DNA of 64,000 bases, from the NCBI GenBank assembly GCA_033064195.1, contig JARBJD010000119.1, positions 124,001 through 188,000 on the forward strand, in the 5' to 3' direction. Made by a program: the position numbers and the translations under genes. Below, piece by piece: positions 41,001 through 51,600 of this stretch (the stretch's first letter is position 1; every line of letters begins with the position of its first letter). The stretch comes from Blattamonas nauphoetae (Eukaryota > Preaxostyla > Oxymonadida). The notes below the pieces were generated by a model that saw nothing but the letters and a program-made list of their open reading frames with translations, was not told the origin of the DNA and searched no databases.

Positions 41001-42533
41001 AACTGCACTGCCCAGTTGTGACAGTCGTATTGTGGACATGTGAAGTGAACGAGGTTGTGCGAGGCATCCGACGCAAAGAACTTCTTTCGACCAACATCAG
41101 TCTTCGCATCTGCGTTGTTGATCCACTTCGACGTCAATTGTGCCCGAAATGGCTCTATGACGAAGCGTGGAACGAACGAAAACATGCGCAGTCCATCTGA
41201 CAGTGTTGGCTGTGCTCTCCAAGAATAGGTGGAGGCTTCGCCCATCATGTTCAGGAAGGCTGCTTCTTCTTGGAGCGAGAATTTTGGAATGATGTACTCA
41301 GCAATGAAGTACACCATGCAACTGGACGAGGGAGAGGTATTGTTCCATTTTGTGCCATCTGGTGAAGCGAAGAGGACACAGTGGTGGTTGAAAGGGATGC
41401 ATGTGGTGCCTGAGACTGTGAGACTGAGAACGGTGACGAAAAAGAACACAAACTCGTCGATGACATTCCATTCAGTGTTTTCGAGTTTATTCTGGACGGA
41501 GAATCCATAAACGAGTGACGAGCAATCCTCCAAAGTCGAGTGAGCTTTGATGATCGAACCTGCTTCGATTCGCATGTCTTCGCGAATGTGTGTTGTCGGG
41601 TGAGTGCATGTGACCGGATCTTGTCCTCGAATCTTCAACACCGAATTTTGAGTAATTCGGGAACCGCACTTGAGGAACGACGGTGCTGTCACGGTGATGT
41701 CATGCCCTGTTCGTGTTCGGTACTCGTTGACATGATCGGTCTTTCCGATGATGAGACGGAGGAAGTGAGGGAAGCATTCCACACTCGGAACGATCAGTTG
41801 TCCCAGACAGACAGACTTTCTGTCCGTAAGTCTCCTTGGATCGTACGCCGCTCCTTCCTTGGGATGATAGATTGTCCGAATTCCTTCGTCCCTGTCAAAC
41901 ATGAAGACGTCGTAATGATAAAGGTAGGTTTGGACATTAAGAGCAATATTCTGCCCATCTGAATCCTGAACAGTCACTTTCGCGCGACCTGCTTTCGTCT
42001 TGTCAGTTCGGCGGAATACAAATCCACATTCACCTTCTCTCTTCGTTGTGATGGTCTAAAACAACTGAATTTCTGAAAAATCACACCTTGACTCCGAAAC
42101 CCATCAACAACGTGATGAACGGATATCGATTTGCCGTTTTTCCGATTCCAGGTGCACCAGTGATAACATGGAGAAACGGGCATTTCTGATCGTGAGACAA
42201 AACACCTCGCTTAATGTATGTCATTGCGTTCACAATTAATTGACCAAACAGGGAAAGTATTGCAGAACGGAAGAAGAAAGGTTTCAAGTTCTCCCTTTCA
42301 TTCGAATTGTGATGGAGAGTATCGAATGACAAGTAGAGGAAACGGGATAGGTCAAAATGGTCGGCATCATATAGATCACGATCCAAATCAATGAAATCGT
42401 CTCTGTGAAGGACTCCCACACAAGAATCAATAATTATCAGTAGTTTTCGAATGAGCTTGATGTGAGCTTCATTGTCAAGCGCCACGGACTTGTCTTTAAC
42501 CTGCCCTATGCGTCGGCTTGCTGCGTTTCCCAT
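35054..42533 (-). CDS. P-loop NTPase-like protein, predicted N-myristoylated, interrupted by a transposon
   Basis: Exon 1 (42533..42087), a 31-nt intron (42086..42056) and exon 2 (42055..39537, continuing 36725..35054 after the inserted element). Leaving out the Tc1/mariner element and one TA copy gives a continuous frame of 1,545 residues; the junction reads SDIPIDRDNTPDS. The N-terminus MGNAASRR is a near-ideal N-myristoylation signal (Gly2, Ser6, basic 7-8). A Walker A motif, GAPGIGKT, lies around residues 124-131. Further on come VQTYLYHYDVFMFDRDEG, ECFPHFLRLIIGKTDHV and a Cys-rich FRCCFCGLVLKEEFPNHIC. The PGIGKT loop followed by short strands recalls crinkler/RHS-type NTPases, a low-confidence guess. 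As the DNA stands, translation would stop in the element 13 codons after the insertion point, unless the element is spliced out or absent from other alleles. Confidence 0.7.
36726..36930 (+). repeat. Left terminal array of the Tc1/mariner element
   Basis: After the 19-bp terminal sequence come direct repeats about 21 bp apart with the core TTCAGAAATGAACA, alternating ATAATTG and GTGATT-type spacers. Such subterminal arrays usually bind transposase in this group; that role is inferred. Confidence 0.85.
37023..37614. mobile_element. Nested 592-bp foldback (MITE-like) element
   Basis: Two inverted arms of about 110 bp (37,023-37,135 and 37,502-37,614) start GTGGCGTCACCAATACG and GTGGTGTCACCAATACG and are flanked by TA on both sides. 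The arms match with few differences across a shared segment ending in the ATCCAGTGGGAAGAAA stretch. The 366-bp centre has no open frame. It lies in the leader of the transposase gene. TA flanks and long inverted arms suggest a non-autonomous Tc1/mariner-type element that jumped into the larger one, though it may be an internal palindrome of the host element. Confidence 0.7.
37666..39224 (+). CDS. Tc1/mariner transposase (DD34E), split by a frameshift
   Basis: The ATG at 37,666 is the first Met. The N-terminal part is acidic, followed by an AT-hook-like KRGRPTSRPAPKPRRS, a helix-turn-helix region (IVEKWNISKGTINNIASG) and a second DNA-binding segment. The DDE core has the first Asp in FAVYIDETSFNK, the second in TLIMDNVGLHKT and the Glu in CELNPIEYVFGMWK, with 34 residues between second Asp and Glu. 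The first frame ends at 38,817 with KAAH; the second Asp lies in another frame that opens upstream and reads ESCTLIMDN. A single-frame product would therefore lack the last two catalytic residues. So the copy looks inactive unless frameshifting occurs. It is cut-and-paste recombinase family, acting at the terminal repeats. Confidence 0.88.
39325..39534 (-). repeat. Right terminal array of the Tc1/mariner element
   Basis: Inverted counterpart of the left array. Read on the minus strand from 39,534 it starts with the same 19 bp and continues with about ten units containing TTCAGAAATGAACA. The unit order and spacing differ slightly from the left end. Confidence 0.85.
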
Positions 42534-42691
42534 TGGAAAGAGGAAAGTGATGACGAGGCAAAAGGGTATTTATGACAGATCCATTTGCAAAACGGGAGAA
42601 GAGAACTTTAAAGCTGTGACATCACAAACAAACCCTTTTGGAATGATTATTTTGTACTTGAATCAGTGATTGAGGGTTCTTTCTTTCAAGA
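42534..42691. promoter_or_regulatory. Short divergent intergenic region
   Basis: Only 158 bp separate the start codon of the NTPase-like gene (-) from the first ATG of the giant receptor-like gene (+). Both promoters must lie here or overlap the genes. The stretch holds AT-rich runs but no motif I can name. Shared control is possible but not shown. Confidence 0.35.
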
Positions 42692-45600
42692 ATGTTCAGC
42701 TATTGGGTTGATCGTGAACAAATGCTATTCTTTCTCACGTGGGCGTCGATCCTCACTCAAGCTCTTCATGACCTCCAACTTCCTGATCTTGGGGAAACGA
42801 TCTCATCCCATTCACGTGTGTCCAATCGCGAAGAATCTCCACAAACCATCTTCCTCCAACATCCACGATACCAATCGAGAACTGTGGAAATTTCTTCAGA
42901 AATTATTGATATCAATGGGACTGCCCAATCGCGTCCAACCATCTTCGAGAATGAGCAAGTGAAAGGGACGCTATTACGTCTTGTCAACTCAACCGCATCA
43001 TTCGCGAACCTTGCTTTCCAACCACTGACCGCCCGAATTCTAACGGTCACTGACCACTCTGAATGCACGGTCTCCAACTCGGTGATATCGGTGATAAAAG
43101 ACGTGTCGCCGATCGAATGCAGTGATTCGACAGTTCAAGTTGTGACCTCCGAATTCGACTTCACTTCGACCCAGAATCATTCACCTTCCCTCTCCACCAC
43201 TGCATCGTTGTCGAGTGCCGTGTCGTTCCACAGCTGCTCGTTCTCTGATGTCGTGGTGACATCGCCTGGCTCGTTCATCTCCTGCTCGTGCGTGCAGACA
43301 TCTCAGACTGATCACTGCCAATTTTCGAACATCAGCCACTGTCCTACTTTCCTCCAGTCGGCATTTTCGCCACTTTTCCATAATGTTTCCGTTCTAAACA
43401 CGCACTTTTCGGATTGCGAGAATGTGCTCTTCGGAGGAGTGGTGCGTGATACAGAAGACCGAACATCTCTCCTCGCCGCCAACACATCATTCACTCGCTC
43501 TCGCAGCACATACACAAATCGAACTGGAGAACAAATTGGTCCAACAATAGACAAGACAGGCCAAGTCGTCAATGTGGACCACCGCTACCAACAATGCACC
43601 TTTGAGAACTGTACATCGTTAGATGCACATGGTGGTGGAATTCGATGCGAGTCTGGAGCGAACCTTATCGTTGATAATTGCACTTTTCTCAGATGCCGAA
43701 GCCCACGCACTCCTGGCGCTTATCCACGTGATGGTGGAGGAATCTTCGTGTCAAATACCAACGGCGGTTACAGAGCATCCGTCACGCGGAGTATCTTCTC
43801 GAAATGTGAAGCCATTTATGGAGGAGGAATTCGAGTGATCTGGCCCAGTTACCTTGTGATCCAATACTGCAATACTACGGAATGTTATGCAACTGATGTC
43901 ATACTAGATAATTCAGTTGGACCCTGGGGAGGGGGAATTGGGTTGACTGGAATGCCCATCGGAGCTATTCTCTCAAACATCCGATTTGAGGATTGCAAAG
44001 CAAGATCAACAGCGTCGTGTCTGGACAACAACAATGCGGCAGGTTCGATCACTTATTCCAATCTCCTCTTCGCACATGGTGAATGCAAAGAAGGGAATGT
44101 CATTTTTTCGAGTGTTACTGACAACGCCGCCGAAATTGCTTTTTTCAGTTGCACGTTCTTCTCGAACGTCGCAAACGGAAGTCGACAGGGAACAGTCGAA
44201 GGGACAACAAAGACAATGGCAATTGGAAACGACATCCGGTTTTATAACAATTCTGTCTGGGAACGAATCCTGAAGGACAAGTCGTCCTTCGTGAACTGCT
44301 TCAGCACATCAGCCTTCCCAAGAATCGTACTTTCTCTGACACCTCTCGTCGTGGATTTCTCCGCTTTCACAGGAGGAAATGACACCCTCTTGGACATCCA
44401 TCTCCCGACACCAGGTGTTGTTGTAAGCACCGAAGCAGGGAAAGACTTACCTGGGTGTGGATCAGATTCTCATCCAAAATGTCACTCGATTGGCTTCACT
44501 GGTCGGGACAGACTGGCAAACGCGTTCACCTCGGTTCTCGTTGAAGGAGGTCGATATGAAGAGACCATCTCATTCAATGTCGCCGAGAAGCCAGCGGCTT
44601 TCTCTTCGAATGGTGATGAGCATCCAGTTGTCAGCTTCGCTCCCCAACATGGCGAAGACAGATTCATGGAGCTTGGTGTTGGGACACTCTCGCTAAGCCT
44701 CTTCACGTTCGTTCCGTGCGAGACAGCCAGCATTGTGAAAGTTGTTGGAGCAGGACCACTGACGATTGAATCATGTGAATTCCAGAACGAAGGCGAACTG
44801 ATTCCAATAGTCCAGACAAGCATCATCAAAATGAGTGAAGGAACGGCACTTCTGAAGAATGTGAAATTTGTCGGAATTGAGTTCAACCAAGGCAGCATTG
44901 TGAGATGTGAAGGACATGTGACAAAACTCGAAATTCAGCATTCTGTGTTCACTGGACTACGTGGAACAACAGGTCCTCTGATCTCGTTCGAAAGACTCAG
45001 CGAAGGAGGAGAACTCATCGTCAACAAAGCAAAGCTTCATGGCAACGCTGTGTCTGACTGTGTTGGAGGGATCACAACCAACAACGTGACAACTGTGACC
45101 ATCACTTCAACCACTTTTGCTCATCTTACAGATCGAACACAGAAAGCAGCTCTCTCAATCAGCACCTGTACAACTGCCCTCACACTCTCCGATCTCATCT
45201 TCGAGGATTGTTCGGGTTCAGACGCTTCGTCTCTCCATGTCATCTCTTCGCTCACACTCGCCAATCCTATCCCCAATTCACTCAGCACAACTAACGCCCC
45301 CATTTCATCTGTCGAGAGCGACACAACAACAGTCTTCATTCCCAAGCCAAACGCTCTCACAATCGACCCTTCACTCGGATCAGCTGGAGTCTTCTGTTGG
45401 AAGGAATCAACAGGATGCGTCTCACTCTCCTGTCTCGAACCTCGCATTGGAAAAGGTCACACTTGGCCGATCTCAGCTGCAGCAGGCACATCTCTGGAGT
45501 CTTCGGTGTCACTTGAAGAAAAAACACTGATTGTTTCTGGAAATGGAAAGTCGTCAACCACTTTCCAACACTCAGGTGGGATCGACTCGCCTCTGATTGT

Positions 45601-48600
45601 TCAGGCGTCTGGGTCACTCACCGTGAGCGATGTTCATTTTTCGATTTTACCTGCACAAGCAACAACGACACGCTCGGCATCGTTCTTCTCAATCAGTGGT
45701 GGGACTCTCTCGTTGACAAGTGTTTCGTTCAATTCGATGTCATTCTCGAGCTCCAACAGCCTAATCAAGCTCACTGGAGCCTCGTCCATCACTCTCGACA
45801 CAATCGATTTCTCTGGAATGGCCACGGAAGGTTCGGGCTCTGTCCTCCATTCGACGTCGACTGGAACAATCGCCTTCTCGTCAATCTCTTTCTCGTCGTG
45901 CAACTGCGGAGCATCTCAGAAAGGGCGGAGTGTCTTCATCGAACAATCTTTCGTCGCAGACTGTGTTTCGATGACATCTGTGCAAGTCTCATCTGCGGGC
46001 ACAGTCGGTCAGCACGACATCTTCCTGAAAGGCACCAACGTCGAATCGACTGTCACCGAAAGCTGGGAATCGCTGATCGGAGCAGAGGACACTCTCACTT
46101 CTGCTGTGATGGGTAGAGTGGTTGGCGAAGAAAAGGACTCTGTGGTGAAAAGTGGACCTCTTGCGTATCTGCGATATCCCTACACAGAAGGAAGCATGCA
46201 TGTGGATGGAAGTTTCTGGGACCACGAGAGTTGTGGGAAGGAGAAACTGCCGTGCGAGACGTTTAAAAATGTTCATTTTAAACTGAACACATCGAATCAG
46301 AAAGTGGTGTTCTTGTCTCCCTACACACTCACAGGCGAGATCAACTCGCTCGCACTTGGATCCGTTCTGACGACAAAGCTCGCTCAAACAGTGTCGTCAG
46401 ATCAGACCACTCAGTTCGTTATCCAGGCTGGTCCTCTCTCGTTCGAAGATATCACCATTCTCCTCCCGACAGCCATCACAAAACCGCTCTTTGTTGTGAA
46501 GGCCAATGTCCTCTCCATTGCATCGACAGTAACGATCCAGAATCCACCGAGCGCATCGACACATCAAGCGCCACTCTTCTCTCTCGCTTCTGGCTCTCTG
46601 CAGATGACCGGAACACAAGTGATCTTCCAACCGATCTACATCTCGACTAAATCGCTCATCGAACAAACAAAAGGATCTCTGACGATCTCAAACATGAATT
46701 TTGAGAACATCAGCAGAACAGCTGGCGATGGAAGCGTGATCTCTGCAACACTCTCCACAAACTCTGACGAACTTTCGATTGAATCAACAGCCTTTAAATT
46801 GTGTTCATGTTCCGCAGGGAATGGAGGAGCGCTTTTTGTGAGTCTGTCAGCCTCGGCTCTCTTCTCGATCACTGGAGCATCCTCGTTCACATCATGCACA
46901 GCGAGTGGAAACGGCAACAGTTTGTATCTCTCTCGGCCAGACCTTATTTCGTTCCTCACACCAAATGAAGGAACTGGCCCTCTGGACTCGATCAAACCCA
47001 CACTTTCCTCAAAGGCGGCTGCTGATGCTGCTCTGAACGAGTTTTATGGATTCGAATCGTCGAGCTCGGAAGGATCGCTTCTTTTGTACTGGTATCCCTT
47101 CAGCACATTGGATACGACGATGCATGTTCACTCATCTGGACACACTCACTCGCTTTGTGGGAAAGAAGCTCTCCCTTGCCAAACCCTCCCCGACTCTCTG
47201 AACAAGATTCAATCCGCCACCACATTGATGATCGACTCCAGCATCGAACTCTCTACGAAACTAACATCTCTCCCAAGAGCCTGGACATTCACCAAAAGCG
47301 GATCGTTTGTCCTCACGCTTTCTGAAGCTGGCCAACTTGAAGTGAGCAATTCTGGATCAGCGCTGACACTGTCTTCTCTTCCAATCGAAGTTGGAACACT
47401 GACTGTTGACCGAACAGCTGAACTCCTCACAGTTTCAGCAGGCTCTCTCGTTGTGTCTTCGTGCACCGTCTTCGCATCGACGAAAAGTCTATCTGTGTCT
47501 TTTATTTCGTTCTTGAATGGGCAACTGTCGTTTACTGGATCAACGATGACCGTCCCGACATTGGCATCGAAGCCGTTTGTGTCTGTCACGGGAGGAAAAT
47601 TGGATGTTGATTCTTCCACATCGTTCATCAACTCGGACACAGCCATTCACCAAGCTTCACTTCTGTCGATTGGAGGAGGAGAAGTCGTTCTGGATGGAAC
47701 TCAACTAACGACTGCCCAGAGGATGACATTTGCCTCGTCCTCCTTAATTGTTCAGACGAAGGGATCTCTCACCATCTCAAACATGAAGATTGAAAACATC
47801 ACCAGAACGACTGGAGATGGAAGCGTGCTCCACTCCACACTCTCGTCCACCACAGACAAAATTCAGATTTCTGGAACGTCCTCATTCACAGATTGCCGTT
47901 CTGCTGTCGGAAATGGAGGCGTTCTGTTCATTTCCTGCCCTCCGTCGTTCCCCTCCTCGTCGCTCGTCGTCGATGCCACTTTCTCAGACTGTTCATGCGG
48001 TCCAGCAATGAAAGGCGAGTGGGTTTTCGTCGAAGGCCACACTTTCAAAACCATCCTCTCACCTGATTACTGGACAAAAACCATCGCTGGTCTCACTTGG
48101 GACTCTCCCAACACTCTTTGGGGAACTGATACGAATGAAGAAGAAAACTCCGCCTATCGCTCGATCTCGCTTCTCTACGATCTCGTCCCGTATCGACAGC
48201 GCACAATCCATGTTGGAACAGGAGGGCGGAACGAGAATGGGTGTGGTTCTTCAACGTGGAAGTGTCTGACGCTCAACCAAGCACACACTCATCTATCAGG
48301 CTCAACACCGTTCACTCTCTCCATCGACACAGAAGCGTCGCACTCAGATGGACTCGCCATTTCTTCCGAGACCACCATCAAAGGCGATCCAGCGACATCC
48401 AAATTGCTGGTCGGTGCCACTGGCTCTCTGTCTGTCTCCGCCTCGACATTGTCTCTTTCGACATTCGTTTTGGACGGATCATCTGTCAGTCGTTCTTCCT
48501 CGTTGTTGGTGCTCTCGCAGACTGGATCGATCGATATCAACCACTGCACATTCACCGGCTTCAAATGCACGACAGATGGAGCTGTCTTCTCGTCTACACT

Positions 48601-51600
48601 TGGAACCGCGAATTCTGTCACGATCGCAAACTCAGCTTTCACGTCATGCACGTCAGCTGGAAATGGAGGCGTTCTAGCCATCACTCTGAACGGAGGATCA
48701 ATCACGATCACTGATGCAAACGTGACATTCTCATCGTGTGACGGATTGAACGGAAAGAATGTGTATTTGGCTGGAGAAGACTTGGCCACGACCTTGGCCA
48801 AAGGTGGACTCAATGGAATCAAGCCTTCAATTCCAGAAAATGGTATTTATGGAGATGAGGAAAAGTCGAAATGGTTCGGAAGCAACACCGGATCAGACGC
48901 AAGTTCAGGATCTCTGTTGTATTATTGGTTCACGCACACCATCAATGAACCTTCCACACATGTTCATTCGTCAGGAACGGACCATCCACTCTGTGGAGTT
49001 CAGGCACTTCCGTGTCTGAAGCTGTCACATGCTCTCACCAACACTAATTCAGCCGCCAAGTTCATTCTCGACTCCAAACACTCGCTGAACGAAGATGTCA
49101 CGATCGCAAATACTGCAACGATCACATCGAACACAGTAGGCCTCGCTGTGGATGTTCAGAGCGATGGATGCTTCTCAATCGCCGCCTACACTCTCTCCGT
49201 CGAATCTCTCTCGTTCACAACGACAGTCCCCTCTTTCGATCGCTCGCTCTTCACAATCACAAACATCGGGTCTCTCGCTTTGTCAGGAAGCACTTTCACT
49301 GGATTCTCAAGCACTGTTGCTGGCTCAGTCGTGTCTGGAACAGTCTCAACTTCAGTTCTGATTGAGCATTGCACATTGTCTCATTGCAACTCAACTGAGA
49401 TCGGTGGAATTGTCTCAATAAGTCTCACTGGCTCTGGAACGATCTCAATTTCAGACAACACGTTCACTACGTGCACGAGTAGCAAGAACGAGGGAAATCT
49501 CGGATCCATCTCGTCTTCAGATCTCATCGCATTCCTGAAAACAAATCATCTGTCCTCGATCAAACCATCACTTCCCACAAACACTGGTCTCTTTGGAAAT
49601 GAGGAGAAATCGAAATGGTTTGGAATGGACACAGAAACAGGCACAACTGGATCGTTGCTGTTTTATTGGTATCCTCATCTTGACACAGAAGCCTCCACGC
49701 ACGTCCACTCAAACGGGGATGCTCATAACTTGTGTGGATCGACTGCTCTTCCTTGTTCTATCCTCTCATCCGCCATTCAGAAGACCACGGCAGAGAAGAA
49801 AACAATCATTGATTCAGCATTCCTCCTGAACGAGACTATTTCGGCAGTGTTCGGCGCTCACACACTGACATCAGCCTCGCCACTCAACACAGTGACAATC
49901 GGAGGAGATGCAACCATCGCCTTGACTTCCAACTCTCTCACACTCCAATCGATCTCCTTCACTCAGTCGGCCCAAGTTCAGACACTCACCCATCCTCTGA
50001 TTTCTGTCACCACTGCCCCCATCACAATCGATCGCTGCACATTCTCGAAATTCACTTTGGCAGACTCAGCTCTGATCAAACACGCCGGATCGAATTTGTC
50101 TCTCTCCGAAGGGTCTTTCAAAGGAATCACACGACGCCAAGGCGAAGGCGCAGTTCTCGCCTCAACCATCAAAGATGGTATGCAACTGCATGTGGATGGC
50201 GTCACTCTCGACACTCTTGCCTCAGAAACTGGTTTGGCAACGGGTCTCCTCATCTCCTTCCTCGCTCTCACAAACCCAACCCACAACACGCCATTCTCAC
50301 TCACAAACTTGATCTTCAAACAGCCTTCCTCATCAAACGCTGACTCTTCCCACTTCGTCTGCATCGTCGGCAACAATTTCTCTGCGTGGATCGACACAGG
50401 GGATCCTCGATTTGCTGGCTCGTACGAATCCCTCGCGTCCGACAACTGGCTGTGGAGTGTGGATGAGCAGACTGAACTCAGCGGATCCGTCGTGTTCTAT
50501 CTGAAAGAAGGGACAGGACCTGTGGGAGTGTCTGATGCTGGCTATCTCATCTCAAAATGTGGATTCTTCTCAGTTTGGTGTGGAGAGATGGAGTATGGAC
50601 TTTCCATCGCTGACTCGAAAAATCAAGTCCAGATCAACATTCACGACACAGTCACAGTGGACAAGCTGATCGACCTGAACGAAGAGTATCGAATTCACGG
50701 GAAGCTGAGCAGTTCTGTGATTGTGCTGACGCAGAAGGGAGGGTTCGTGATCGACAGCGGAGAGGAGGTCATCTTTGATGGGATGACACTGAAAGTGGCT
50801 GGGAATGCTGACAGATCGGCATTGGAAGTACTTGATGGACATTTTCATGTGAAGAATGCACGCGTGGTGGTCAACACAGCAGCTGTTCTTCCATTCCTTC
50901 TCTGCCAGGATTCTCAACTCACCTTTGAAAGTATTGTGATGGACAAGCTTGCTCCAACAAGCCAACATGACGTGCCTGCAGTCAGTCAGACATTGATCAA
51001 GCTTGAAAGGGCCAAAATGTCGTTCGTGGACATCACTTTCGAATCAGAACTGCCAGACCAGTCCACATTTCTTGAGATCTCAAATGGAACGACTGAGTTA
51101 AGCAAGTTGCACCTCTCGCCAACCATCAAAACTGTGGGAAATCTGGTGTCAATGAATGGAGGGTCGTTCTCTCTCGTCGATCTCACTCTGAATGCCGTCG
51201 CCATCACATCACCTTCATTCGTCTTCTCTGAAGTTGCATCGTGCACCATTACCAACCTCACCGCATCCGAACTCTCATCAACCGAACTCATCCAAATCGA
51301 CAGCAGTGATTCTTTCACTCTCCAATCGTGTACATTCAGCGGTGCTTCCGACAAATCTACCCAACTCAACGAAGACACCCTCTGCTCGTGGTCGACAGGT
51401 CTCATCAGCATCAACTCAACGCCGACCACCATCCGCGCATCGGAGTTCAAGAAACTTGGACAAGGAGCGCTGAGTGTGAATGGGAGCAGAGTTTCTGTGA
51501 CAACTTCGGCGTTCATCATCAATTCAGCCGGAAGTTCGGACTTCCCGTCTGTGCATCGGAACATTCGATGCAAAGATGGAAACGTGTCGTTTGAAGATCT

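Noticed and set aside
35054-41977. Two separate minus-strand genes of 540 and 828 codons
   Set aside because: The first has no ATG at its start, and the two join in one frame at a TA once the transposon is left out.
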